DNA of 64,000 bases, taken from NCBI GenBank assembly GCA_037178855.1, contig JASJZC010000003.1:744001-808000 (forward strand), given 5' to 3'. The translations under genes and the position numbers were made by a program. Positions 10,704 to 20,987 of this stretch are shown here, one piece after another. The stretch comes from Oscheius sp. JU75. Lineage: Eukaryota; Nematoda; Chromadorea; Rhabditida; Rhabditidae. The notes under the pieces are model-generated. The model did not search any database. It saw only the letters and a list, made by a program, of their open reading frames with translations, and was not told where the DNA came from. Position 1 is the stretch's first letter, and each line of letters begins with the position of its first letter.

Positions 10704-11650
10704 TCAGGGGAACAGTCTTTGCACTGGGTACGTTGGATCATGAACAAAACACCAGGGACAGGCTCTCTGTGCCGGAGTCCTGTACTCATCCCAGGGACGA
10801 GTGAACTGTTCTCGGTACCAGTCCTTCGGCTTGTAGTATCCTCTGTAGAAGAGTGGCACCGGGTTGTTACCCGGCTTCAAATACTCTCCTCTCCCGCGAG
10901 GAGCAGTGCCAGGCCCGACAAGAGTACGGGAAGCAGTGGGACCGACGTTTATACCAAAGTTGGTCACTTTGACTCTGGAATTGTTGATGAGAGACAGTCA
11001 TGGACCCACTTGACAGTATCGTCGGCTGCCGAGACTCGTGTACCAATGTCAACTCCCGCTCCCTGTCTGTCCCATTCGACCAGGCCACCCCTACAACTTA
11101 TTTCCTTTGGTTTTCAATTGATTTACGTGTTTGCCTTGAAAAGCTTGAAAGCTCGCCCTCTGTTCCCAAATTCCACTACACCATCGTTTTCGGTCACGTC
11201 GACTACGGCGCCGACACTGTGGCCGACCTGAAAAATACTGTGAAGAGACATAGAGACAGAAAGATAGATATGCAGAAAGACAGGGAGACAGAGTCTCCTA
11301 CCTCTGTTTGTTCTTCAATCAAAGGAATGTTGTACTTTCTCAATAGTTTCAAGTCCACTCCATTCCTGTAGCCATAAGCAGCTCCATAGCGGTCAGACAA
11401 TCCAATCTGTTCTCTCTTCAGAATCTCTCCTCTCGGTCCAAAACAGAGGTACTCTCTGATTCCTGTGTAGCAAGTGATGAGTGATCTAAAAAAAAAGGAC
11501 AGTCGCTAATGAACAGAGATACAGAGAGACCCACCTCAAACTGACAGGAAAGTCAATGCCTTCCTCTGTAGCTAAGGAAGCCTGACGGCGAACACGGGTT
11601 GCGCCATAAGTTGCTGATAGTACGAGAGAAAGCCAGATCAGCTGTCGCAT
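10704..11650 (-). CDS. Secreted protein of unknown function
   Basis: Six exons fit in phase: 11535-11650, 11302-11485, 11127-11227, 11010-11090 and 10704-10974 (the last two joined across a 35-nt intron with GTGGGT donor), plus a 36-nt intron 11091-11126. The predicted product is 250 residues. It starts with a clear signal peptide (MRQLIWLSLVLSATYG) and a basic ARTRVRR-like segment. Further on are CYTGIREYLCFGPRGEI, LSDRYGAAYGYRNG, VGAVVDVTENDG, an aromatic C-terminus YYKPKDWYREQF and CPWC. I do not recognise the family. The coherent splice phases and signal peptide make it a real gene. Note: five coding exons are listed. The alternating small introns follow the local style. Confidence 0.75.
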
Positions 11651-11921
11651 TTTGGTTGGGAGAAATGGCTAGTCGCGGCAGTGTTTTGGAACGGGTTGAA
11701 AAGCTGGCATGGAGTGCGCGAAAAACACAGGACAGAGAGAGAGAGAGAGCGACAGAGATAGTAACAGTGATTGTACTCTCAGTAACAAGTAACATTTTAT
11801 TCACCACCAACATCTCCAGATCTTTCTCTCCCAATATGGGTTACTGTACTTCTCGTTCCAGAACCATTTCTTACCGTCCGAACCTAAAACAAAACTTTCA
11901 CCGAATCGTCTCAAAACCATC

Positions 11922-12730
11922 CTACCGCAACCTTTCGGCATCATGCATATGGTGTAAGAGGTCTTGAAGCATTCGGATTCTCTTGTCCCTTGGAATATGG
12001 GAATGACGTTCGACCATCTTATTCTCCGAGATAACTGGCTGGTCTGTTGTCTCAGTGGATCGAGCCTCAGGTAAGAGACTGAAAACAGAAATTATTATAG
12101 GGATCTTTTTCTGATCAACTTCCGCCTCAAAGTGCAGCTCAAAAACAGACACGTTTCACGCATATCCGGCTCAATTATGGCTTCCAAGTCATGGAATGGA
12201 TTCCAAAGTGGGGGGTAATTGTTAGCTGTCAAGAACAGACTCCCACAGTGCTAAAGGAGCAAAGGTTCGCATTGGAGAGAAGGACTGGGTAAGTCAGTGG
12301 CTTCTAATTGAGGGTATAGTACCGATCTGGACAGTTTGAAACTGGGCGTTATATCAGAACAGGTCAGTAGTTCAAATCTAGTGCTTTCAAATCTTCAAGT
12401 GTGAAATTCAAGAGGCTAGAGTGACAAGGGTTTCGCTCTGAACTAGACTGAAAGGCAGTCAGAGAATAGTGAGAGACAGTGGTCAAAACGTGGATCCAAA
12501 ACCTCCAATCTCTCGTCCATTCCAACTCGCTTGATCTTTGAAACCGCTGCCAAATGGGTCCGTTACCGTGGAAAAAGGAGCCGGGAGTGGAGCCATAGTG
12601 AGCAAGGATAGTTCTGAACCACTACAGTAAGACCAGTCTCAACGGGTTTAGAAAACCTGAAGTCAACAGTCAAAACAAACCTTAGAAAAGAGAAGGCGAG
12701 AAAGCAGACAGCCACACTCCTGCTCGTCAT
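11922..12730 (-). CDS. Candidate secreted peptide precursor
   Basis: Three exons, 12681-12730, 12490-12621 and 11922-12078, give 112 residues with matching phases (2, 2). Exon 1 encodes a signal peptide, MTSRSVAVCFLAFSFL. The middle part is Ser/Pro/Gly-rich (PLPAPFSTVTDPFGSG, REIGGFGS). The last exon ends with an amphipathic helix after a likely dibasic site: HIPRDKR then IRMLQDLLHHMHDAER. That arrangement resembles helical peptide-hormone precursors (CRF/PTH-like layout), but I cannot assign a family. The exon 2 donor (GTTTTG) is non-ideal. If it is not used, translation stops at TGA 12483-12485, giving a 61-residue secreted peptide. Lies 272 bp upstream of the secreted-protein gene at 10.7 kb, on the same strand. 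Confidence 0.55.
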
Positions 12731-13824
12731 CGTGGTGATAATAGTGACAAAGTAGGGAAGTCGGGGCCTGAGAAAAAGCTACTCCGCCTCTTCTTTAAAT
12801 GTTCCAAACAGGCGGAAACGCGGGGCTTTTCAAATCGCCACGCAGGAGAGTGAATTAGTCGAGTGTGAAGAGTAAGAGACTACAAAAAATAGAATGAAGA
12901 ACCCCCGCAAGAATGTGTTCAGAAGTAACAAATAGTAGGGATGATGTAGGAGACAGGGAACTGGACAGAGACAGAGATAGATAGCCCTAGTCTGAACAGC
13001 CCTGAGACCAGACTGATTGCTCTCAAGTCATAAATGGATGGGTTCAGGCCGCTTAAGAGCTTTGGACTCGTGTCAAAACAACAGAAAAAGGCGTCTTACC
13101 TACCTCGAAAAACAATAAGGACACCATTTATTTTGATTACCGACAAAGAGTTGAAGGCAAACGCTAACCACAACAATTTGATGACGGAAACAGGTGCAGG
13201 ATAAAGGCTATTTCTGTCTTTGAAATGACAGAAAACTCTGGTTTCTTCAAGGGTACTGAACCTATAGTATACAAATGACTTGCCACAGACGCATAATTTG
13301 TAACATGTTCGTGTCAGGAATTTTCTCGTAGCCAACAACAGAAGATCATTCTGGGGTATAAGGGGATCGCACTGATGAAAATTCCCGAAGAGCTCTTGGA
13401 ATAGCATAAACATGGCTCAGCAAAATGTGGTACCTGGAAAAAGGAGCAAAAACCGTCTCAGCTGAGGGGGCATTATTCTGTTTTTGTCTCTCTGTTTCTC
13501 TGTTTTTCTGTCTTTCTGCCTTACTGTCTTCCTGTTTCCCTCTCTCCTACATTTCAATGACCACCCATTAGTCTAGGCTACACACCTCAGTCCTTGTTCC
13601 CTTGACCCTCCAGGACTCAAAGTGTAAACTCCGATCCTTTGATCCCACGCTCCCTGCTCTTCAGATCCGTGCGTGACAATTCTCCCGCCGCAAGAAGCTG
13701 TCCGACCTGTTGACCCAGCTCTCAGCCCGGGCTTGCGCAACTCCTAGCCCACATAAACAGAGAAAAGAAAGAAAAATTCATAAATATACGGCATCTACGA
13801 ATTCAGTGTTGGTAAAAATCTCAT
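12731..13824. other. Intergenic
   Basis: No convincing gene. A 105-codon minus-strand frame (13096-13413) has no splice signals, homology or composition to support it. A pyrimidine (TCTG)n tract occupies about 13480-13550. Confidence 0.4.
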
Positions 13825-14659
13825 TTACTTCTTCTTCTCTGCAGTAATCTGGAGGACTCCGCGTCCGGACAGGTGCGACTTGACGGTAGCCGGGTCAACG
13901 TCCGAGGGGAGATGGTAAGCACGGAGAATTTCGCGGGTCACGGTTCCGTGGGCGTCGTTGCGCTTCTGTAACTTTGGTTTTGGACTCGTAAGCTAAAATA
14001 ACAAGATACCTCGTGACGGCAATGAATGTGGACCTCGTTGCCAGATACTTTAACCTCAATCTCGTTGGGAGCGAAGAACTGGACGTCGAGTCCAATCTCG
14101 AACTTTTCGGAGGTGTTGTGGACCTGAAACATTCAGATTACCAGAGAGACAGAGACAAAACCAGCAGGACCGTTAGACCACCCGAGCTCTTGGAATGCTA
14201 TCGTGACCAGCTTCCTATTGAGTACTTATTACTCTCCTTCCGGACTGAACAAACTGTCTCCCTAGATACAGTCACTGTCTCGGACAGAACTTTTAGTCAA
14301 GAATAGAGTACATGGGTTAAGTTGAGATTAGTCTGTCACTGTCTTTGTCTCTGTCTCTGTACCAATCGATGTGTTTTTGTACAGTGGAACTCTTCAAGCA
14401 ATATCGGATCTGGAGAGTCTAACTAGTGAGTGGAGATTTATGGGGAACGATCTTATGGATATTCATTACCTCAGGAGCACAGGGAATGATGGACTCAATA
14501 GACAAAACAACGGCCTACTCAAGATTCTTTTTCCCTATGCTCATGAGAGATATTAAGGCACGAGTCGTGGGGAAGACTACCTACCTTGACGACACCGTCG
14601 TGTCCCTGAAGAGGCCAGTCCCAGGTAGCAGCGTCGTGGGTAAGAGGAACAGCGGACAT
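13825..14659 (-). CDS. Small heat-shock protein, HSP-12-like (alpha-crystallin domain)
   Basis: Exons 14585-14659, 14010-14123 and 13825-13965 give a 109-residue protein that is almost only an alpha-crystallin domain: ATWDWPLQGHDGVVK, FEIGLDVQFFAPNEIEVKV, NEVHIHCRHE, GTVTREILRAYHLPSDVD and SGRGVLQITAEKKK. This matches the nematode HSP-12 class, which lacks the N- and C-terminal extensions needed for large oligomers. The start is the only ATG in frame and sits one base after CTTTCAG, a trans-splice-type acceptor. Intron 2 is 44 nt. Known role of the family: ATP-independent holdase or stress and longevity-linked protein; the exact paralogue is unclear. Confidence 0.9.
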
Positions 14660-14668
14660 TCTGAAAGT
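14660..14668 (-). promoter_or_regulatory. Putative spliced-leader acceptor of the small HSP gene
   Basis: On the minus strand ACTTTCAG is followed by a single A and the ATG. An acceptor one base before a start codon with no upstream coding exon is typical of SL trans-splicing in nematodes. Confidence 0.5.
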
Positions 14669-15469
14669 AAAGCCTAGAGACGCTGTGGAAAAGACAAGTC
14701 AAAGAGTGTAATAATGAGAGCTCCTCAAAGAGCAATGCGCAGGCAGGCGCGCAGCTTCCCGACAGCCGAGCCCAATGACCACGGAATGGGGGAGACTGTT
14801 TACGACTGGGAATGTACCGAGAGAGAGGGAGAGAGACTGTGTAATGTCAATTTCGGGACGTCTCGGCTCTCGGTCGCTCTCTGAAATGAGAAGGAGCTTG
14901 TTTATGAGAGACAGATGTGGAGTGGTCGAGGTTGAAGACTCGGCTCGGGGGCAAGTAAACAGTGGGAGGCGGCACGTAGGATTGAGTTGTGATCTCGGAC
15001 TAGGGATTCAAAACATAGATATGTATCTGTCTCTGTCTCTTCTACTACTGTGTAAAGTAACCTTGTGCTATTTTCCAGCTGTGACTTTCTATCAAAGTCA
15101 TACTCCAGAGTGCCAGATGTTAGGACAATGGACTGGAGATACTCGCTTCAAAGACAAAAGGCAGTCGGAGAGAGTTAAGCTGGAAAGTAGTCAATCAGAA
15201 AAACGGGACTAGAATGAGAAAAGAGACAGAGAGTATTAGTATCTCGACCATCCTCTCTATTTCTCTTATATCCCATCTGTTTTCTATTTACTTGTTTGTC
15301 ATCAGTCTCCCAAACCCCTTGACAACTTTTTGTAAGGCACGGGGGCTCCTCTCGAGAGAGGACACCTGACCGGCCAGAGAGCAACCTGGAGGGGATAAAC
15401 AAGAACAATAACATGCTGGCAGTTTATACTGGGTCCGGATGACTCTTTCAATAGTTGGTCATTACACAG
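14669..15469. other. Promoter/intergenic region of the small HSP gene
   Basis: About 800 bp without a supported gene. Several GAGAGAGAC runs occur. I looked for heat-shock elements (nGAAnnTTCn arrays) and saw no clear array. Confidence 0.35.
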
Positions 15470-16680
15470 ATTCTTCGATTGCAGTGATAGTCACTGGGAC
15501 AGTTCTTCGGGATGGCTGAATTACAGCGAACTGGATGACGAGGCCTGTTTCACATGATACTTCTTCTGCAAAGAAGCAGCTAAAGGGGAATCTGCACTCG
15601 TGTATGCAGGTTACGGATTATGGGACGGGTAGGGGGACGAGTAGAAAGTAGAAGAGTTCTTTTATCTTGGCGATTGTTAGTAGAGTTCAGCACAGGACTT
15701 TCTTGCCTTTTATGATATGATTCTGTTTTTAATATAACAAGATTGTAAAAGTTCAGCAATCTTTTCAAACGTAAAGGCGAGAGGAGACGCTGGACAGACT
15801 ACCGGTGGTGCTGTCAGTATGACAGAAGAAAGGGTCCTTGTCCCAGTTGGACGGAAGGAGTAGACAGAACCAAGACAGGGGAAGCGGTTCAATACTGCTG
15901 GAACACCTCTTGTACTCTCCATCAGTTTTTGCTATGAGCAGCAGTGGTGCTGTCACCGAGATCTCTGTACAGAGACCCGTCTTAACCAAGAGAAGCAGCC
16001 CAAGCGCTCGCTGAAGAATGTCAAAGGATGCAAGCAGCATGACTTTGGGAGTGTGTCAGGCGCTATGTCAGAGCGGACATTGCTGTCCCAGAACCTATGG
16101 TTGTCGGATAGCAGCTCTCTTCGTTCTAGGCAATCTTCCGTGTAGGAAGCTGGCAGGTTGTCAGGTTAGTTAGAAGACAGAGAGACATAGAGACAGAAAA
16201 AGAGACAGATACAGAGAGACAGAGATGTACAATATTTATCTTCAGGTCGAAATGTACTGTGACAAGACCATCCATCGCTGTGTCTTCATCAGATCGACGC
16301 CAATCTCCGACATGGGAACTATTCAAGGAAATTACAAGACCAGGGATGACATATCCTGTGAAAAAAAGGAGTCTGCATCTTTCTCCATGCCAACGATACC
16401 CTGCCCAGCTATCTTAAGAATGAGAAAGACTCAGACAGAGAAGAAAGGGGAGGACGATGAGGGCAACAGTCGAATCGGTTTAATAATTGGCCCGTCCGTA
16501 GCCAGAGTCCTGCTGCTGCTCATATGGCGGAGTCTTGTTCTACATCGTGAGTTTCAGAGGACGGAAGGCGAAGAAGGGCAAAAAGAAGAGTATGAATAGA
16601 CAGAAAATGAACGATTTAGTTATCTCGACAGCTCTCACAGATATCACAACGAAGAAAACGGACGATATGAAGCTTTGAGG
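15470..16680 (+). pseudogene. Cys-rich extracellular/single-TM protein gene, possibly broken
   Basis: Plus-strand segments look coding but do not assemble into one intact model. Segment 15470-15609 reads FFDCSDSHWD ... DDEACFT, then TGA (15555-15557), then YFFCKEAAKGESALVYA in the same frame. From 15777 it continues WTDYRWCCQYD. Near 15930 another piece reads CYEQQWCCHRDLCTE. Then CQSGHCCPRTYGC continues across GTTAGT/TCTTCAG to VEMYCDKTIHRCVF. The last part has a hydrophobic run followed by a Lys/Arg-rich tail. Repeated CC and WCC patterns suggest three-finger (Ly-6-like) or similar Cys-rich ectodomains. The in-frame TGA replaces a likely Trp, so this is a pseudogene, a sequencing error or an unresolved splice. 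Confidence 0.4.
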
Positions 16681-16882
16681 TGACACAGATTTCAAACGGA
16701 CGTCAGGAGGCCTTGCCATCGCCAGTAGCTCTGCATTGACTTCTCTTCGGAAAAAATGGGTTTACGAATGATTCTGGATGCGAATAAGAAGTCTCTTCAA
16801 ATTTAGCCTTATGTCTCTCTCTCCCAATCCACAAGAAGTACTGCAAAGTTCAATTTTCCAGCAAAGAAAAGCTGTAAACGCT

Positions 16883-16955
16883 GCCCGCGTGGCCTAGTGG
16901 ATAAGGCGTCTGACTTCTAATCAGAAGATCGTCGGTTCGACCCCGGCCGTGGGCT
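16883..16955 (+). tRNA. tRNA-Arg (anticodon UCU)
   Basis: The 73-nt cloverleaf is intact: acceptor GCCCGCG pairs with CGTGGGC, the D arm is GGCCTAGTGGATAAGGC, the anticodon stem TCTGA/TCAGA encloses CTTCTAA, and the T arm contains GGTTCGACCCC. Downstream TTTTT is a Pol III terminator. No intron. Confidence 0.93.
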
Positions 16956-17087
16956 CAGCTTTTTTACACTTTCTGGATCCGATGTTTCAGTTTTTGCCTG
17001 CTTCTGAGGCCAATCCCAGGCGATGGAGTGAATCATTTTTTTCGGAGAAGTATACAGACTTCTATAAGTGTTTGCATCAATACTGGT

Positions 17088-17252
17088 TCAAGAATACAGT
17101 ATTCTGTAGCCTCGTCTCCTCCAAATGTAGTGAAAGGTCCCGGCCAGAATTGTGAACAGTAGAAATAACAGAATGTACAAAGCGAGGACACCATCGATTG
17201 GACGGTAGAATCTCTCCGTTGAGGGGTGGTCCTGACTTGGAAAGGAGTACAT
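17088..17252 (-). CDS. Small single-TM protein (54 aa)
   Basis: A single exon starts at ATG 17250-17252 immediately after CATCTTCCAG, a good trans-splice acceptor. The product has an N-terminal MYSFPSQDHPSTERF, one transmembrane segment (about residues 21-42, VLALYILLFLLFTILAGTF) and a basic WRRRGYRILYS tail. It is transcribed away from another tiny TM gene whose ATG is 196 bp away at 17448. Family unknown. An upstream spliced coding exon cannot be excluded. Confidence 0.5.
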   Translation of the reverse strand: MYSFPSQDHPSTERFYRPIDGVLALYILLFLLFTILAGTFHYIWRRRGYRILYS

Positions 17253-17447
17253 CTGGAAGATGGAGAGAGTAATAGTCAAAAACTGAGAACTGTAATTATG
17301 AAAAAGAAAGTCTTGAGATTGAAAGAGGAACACTAAGAGTGCAACTCATTAGGCCCTCCTGTCTATCATAACAAGTTCTTATAGCCCATCCGTTATCGTC
17401 AGAAAGGGACTTGACTCATACTTCTTGTGACTCTCCGAAGGTAGGAC

Positions 17448-17776
17448 ATGTCTCTTTTGCCGAACGTCTCTCCTACTGGCAGAACTAGCGGTGAGTGACA
17501 GAGATACGAATAACAGAGAGACAGAGAAACAGAGAGACAAAGACAAAGGGAGACAGTCGATCTTCAGACGCATCCCGTCCTGTTCCCCTACTCCATGACT
17601 CTTACCCAGCTTTTCACAAAGAGAACGGTGACATCGACCCTGTCACCGTCTTCCTCGTCTTCCTCATCCTTGCCCTCTTCTGTCTCTGTCTCGTCGCTTG
17701 GCTCTGTAAACGTCGAGCTGTTCCGATGACTCATGTTGTCTATTCCAGAGGCCATAGAGCCTCGAGAGGCTATTGA
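17448..17776 (+). CDS. Small single-TM protein (83 aa)
   Basis: Exons 17448-17490 and 17568-17776 join in phase 1 (GTGAGT ... TCTTCAG). The protein is 83 residues: a polar N-terminus (MSLLPNVSPTGRTSD, HKENGDIDP), a strong TM helix (VTVFLVFLILALFCLCLVAW), then CKRRA and a basic tail ending RGHRASRGY. AATAAA follows directly after the stop (17775-17780). Topology is probably N-out, C-in by the positive-inside rule. Together with the oppositely oriented 54-aa TM gene it forms a divergent pair around a shared 195-bp control region. Confidence 0.55.
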
Positions 17777-17934
17777 ATAAAGAGGATGCCACAGATTTAT
17801 TAGCACACGTTTTCAACAGCCTTACTTTCATGTATAGCGTCGTACAAATCTTCATGGATTGGATGTTTCTTTACTTCATGCTTCTTACTCAATTTTCCAC
17901 ATCTTTACTATCTAAAGCGCGATGCTTTCTGTGG

Positions 17935-18180
17935 CGGATTCTGTTTGTCTGTTTGTTTGTCCAGGGCCACGAAACAGAAGCGAACCAATTATGTTGTCCA
18001 GATGTTTTATTGTTCAGAAACAGTTATTCCCTCAACTGGGCGGCAAGTCAACTTTGGGTGCGCTCTAAAACTTTGCTTCGATCCCAGTGAAGGTACTGGG
18101 AGTTTTTTAGTTACTACGAAGCGGCGCAGCCGCCAATGCAAGCTGAATGCAAATAGATGTCAAGGCCGTCAGACGGCTGG
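17935..18180 (+). repeat. Dispersed repeat A, second copy
   Basis: Diverged copy of 5186-5400, in the same orientation, with the CACGAAACAGAAGCGAACCA and GCGGCGCAGCCGCC blocks. It ends about 65 bp from the stop codon of the gene at 18246. Confidence 0.6.
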
Positions 18181-18245
18181 TAGAAAACTAAAGAGGATGA
18201 CAATTTTATTGGCACACAATTATACACGTTTTTTCGAGTCTTGTC

Positions 18246-19360
18246 TCATGAATCGCATTGCACAAAAATCCATGGATTTGAAGACCCTTTCAGAAAGACA
18301 TGAGTACCTCGCAACTTTTCTTCAATATCGGCGGCAGTTTGAAAGCATCTTCCAAAGAGGGCAATTTTGCCAGGGAATTTACGGAGACTATCGAAACCTA
18401 AAATCTTGATATAAATTGGCGGAGCTAAAATTACCCTGAAAATGGCTGACCAACTGAAGATCATAGCTATTTTTCCACCAGAAAGATATTTTGGCTCCAT
18501 CCTCTACAAGATACAGATCGGCCATGAGGTATCTATCTCGGGGGATGGGAATTGGTAGCCCCATAGTTTTATTGAAAACGTCTTCAAAAAGACAGCCGGG
18601 AGGCAGTTTCTCGATGTGACAGCAGATAACGGGAGCTGGAAGATAGTAATTTAGTTCGTCTCAGTCTCTGTATCTGTCTCCTCTCAAAAACTCGCCATCC
18701 TCTTCAGGTTCCTCGAACACGATTTTTTCACCGAAGAATTTTCTCAGGATAGCCTCACAGTCTTTTGGCTCTGCCCAAGTGTAAATTTTCAGTCTCATGT
18801 CTGGTACAAACTCCGGGAACGGTCCACCGAACTGTCTAAAATTTCATTGTGATTAGAGTTATCAAAAGACTTACAACATTTGCTGAATCATTCTGTTGAG
18901 ATCTGAAATCTGTTCAACTGTTGCGAAAGTAGTTTTCTTTGAGAGACTATATAGATCATCGTTTCTTACATATCCTTGGATTTCGGGTAGATTACGGAAT
19001 GACGGTACGAATACATAAGCATCGCAGGTGCAGAGCGGGACAGGGCGTAGGAGTTCTGAAGACCAACTTTAAAAAAGACATGAGAAGAGAGACAGAGAGG
19101 CAGAATGACAGAAAAAAAAGAGACAGTTTACCTGGATGGCTCTCCCGGATCAGATCCCTCCAACGATGACTAATGGCAGCGTAGTGTTTGTTGGTCCTGC
19201 GTCGTTCTCCGAACTCTTTGCAATTCCTAAGAGGAGTATTCCAGTCTTCCACCAAAATTCCCCGAATAGAACTAAGATCATAGACTCCCTGGCATATTAG
19301 ATTGACACTGTGCAAATTGTTGAAGCACAAGAACAAGTCCGTCTCCCGGAGGGAAAACAT
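18246..19360 (-). CDS. Protein of unknown function, probable second gene of an operon
   Basis: Five exons fit: 19132-19360, 18875-19055, 18696-18835, 18435-18635, 18246-18397, giving 300 residues. All phases agree. One intron (18636-18695) uses a GC donor (GATG|GCGAG) unless the boundary differs. The N-terminal part contains LFLCFNNLHSVNLIC and SSIRGILVEDWNTPL. Later parts are FPEFVPDMRLKIYTWAEP, ICCHIEKLPPGCLFEDV and FWWKNSYDLQLV, ending IFVQCDS. No signal peptide or TM segment; I do not recognise a domain. Its ATG lies only 119 bp after the stop of the family gene at 19480, behind an ATTCAG acceptor, the spacing expected for SL2-spliced nematode operons. Confidence 0.7.
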
Positions 19361-19479
19361 CGAAGGACTCTGAATTGAACGTATTTATAGAGTGTGAATC
19401 AGCCCGACCAGGTCTACCGCCTTGCTGTCGTCCAAGTAAAAATATTTATAAAAGTCCGAACTCAATTTTTGACCGCATA

Positions 19480-20981
19480 TTAGCCCGTTGGGGTTGGCGT
19501 CTTTTCCTGTAAGTAGTAGTAAGCGCAAAAACGACAGTTCAAACTTTTTGGACAGATAATAGTGCCTCCATAAGCTTTTGATATGTAGCCCTGCTCTAAT
19601 CTCGTTAAAATTCCTATGTGGTGACAGAAGAATATCTCCAGCTCGGTAAAGAGGCGTGAGTGCGCACCGACATGATCAAATGGCTCGAAAGTGTCGATTA
19701 TTGAAACCTAAAAACAGTTTGTTACTTCTCAGCTTTTCTGTCTCTATGTTTCTCTGTCTCTCTGTCTATAAGCCTCTCTGTCTCCACCCACCCGATCAAC
19801 AGTATGCAAATCTTCTTTTACAATGATCACCACGACTTTGGTAATGCCGCCCATGGCAACATCCTTGAAGAGCATTTTAGAGCTGTTCATACAATTCTTT
19901 GCTGCCAGCACACCTCGAATTTCAATGGGGTCTATGAGTGGATAAGAAAAGAGAGGGGAAATACTTACCGGCACCATGAAAACCTTCAACTTCCTTCGTG
20001 TAGTAGAGCTCATAGTCGGGATGGATAATCTCGAAAACGCGATAGATGTTGACTTTGCCGAAGACGATTATAGGGTCCTATAAAATCTCGAATGGGGACG
20101 ACACATAGTATAAGTCAATAGTCGAAACAGGAAGTGGCATACAGAACTACGACATTCAACAGTCTGGGCAGGCGGAACTTCTCAAAAGTCAAGAGTCAGA
20201 ATCAAGAGGCTGCAGTCAAAAGTCAAAGCCTGGACAGATACTGTAAACTGTAGTGTTTCAAAAGTCAGAACTGTTGAACTTATGACCCAGGGGTCAAGAG
20301 TCTGGTCAATGGCCAGAACTGAAACAGTTACCCACCTTGCACCCTGTCAGCCTCTTCTCTCCAATCTTCGTAAAGTCGAAAGCCCGGTTATGATTATCAG
20401 CCAGTGCCTTGTTCAGACGTACGACATTCTCCTCCCGGTCGTATTTGAAATACAGCGACTGCATTTCCGAGCGATTAGTGACTGTCAAAAAGTCACACAA
20501 GGCCCCTCCTCGGGCAAAAATCTGAATTGCTTGGATACTGAGAGTATACGGGAAAAATTACCCTCAGTTTTCCATTAGAAGGACCTTTCTTCATGTGAAT
20601 GTACTTTTCGAGGATGTCAGTGTTACTGAAGGGCTGAAAACTGACTGTGGCAGTGATTGTCTCTGACCCACCTGGGCATGTCCATTCTCTTTTTGAAAGT
20701 CTATCAGCTCTCCTCGCAATTGGTACCCTTCCGCAGAATTGATTTCTCTGATCAAATCTTCGTCCAACTGATGAGCTCTCATATCGACCGGGTACGGGTC
20801 GGGATCGAAGCCATCTTGGCGGAAATATCCCAAGGTAGTGGGATAAGTTACATCCGATGGTGCACTGAACAAGTTCCTCTGTCTCTGGCTATCTATTTCT
20901 TTATCCCCCTGTCTCTCTGTTTCTCTTTGTCCACCTTTTCTGAATTACTCACCGTGTCGATGAAGAAGAAGACCGTGCCAT
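19480..20981 (-). CDS. Unnamed 'FGVTA/ALGGTD' family member, complete
   Basis: Seven exons: 20953-20981, 20672-20864, 20562-20633, 20336-20521, 19969-20077, 19792-19931, 19480-19707; every junction is GT-AG and the phases give 318 residues. The start is MARSSSSSTR. Family blocks follow: LGYFRQDG, HQLDEDLIREINS, NTDILEKY, IFARGGALCDFL, DFTKIGEKRLTG, DPIIVFGKVNIY, YTKEVEG, EIRGV, KDVAMGGITK and a C-terminal VSIIDTFEPFDHV helix region. These align with GKDLDYTIN, SKEVD, EIKT and ALGGTD in the 28-34 kb members, although identity is low. It probably heads an operon with the gene at 18246-19360. A Tc1/mariner relic begins only a few bases upstream of the ATG, so the original promoter and leader have been displaced. 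Cellular role unknown. Confidence 0.78.
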
Positions 20982-20987
20982 TGATTT

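Noticed and set aside
13096..13413. 105-codon minus-strand frame upstream of the peptide gene
   Set aside because: No recognisable motif or splice structure; more likely promoter sequence.
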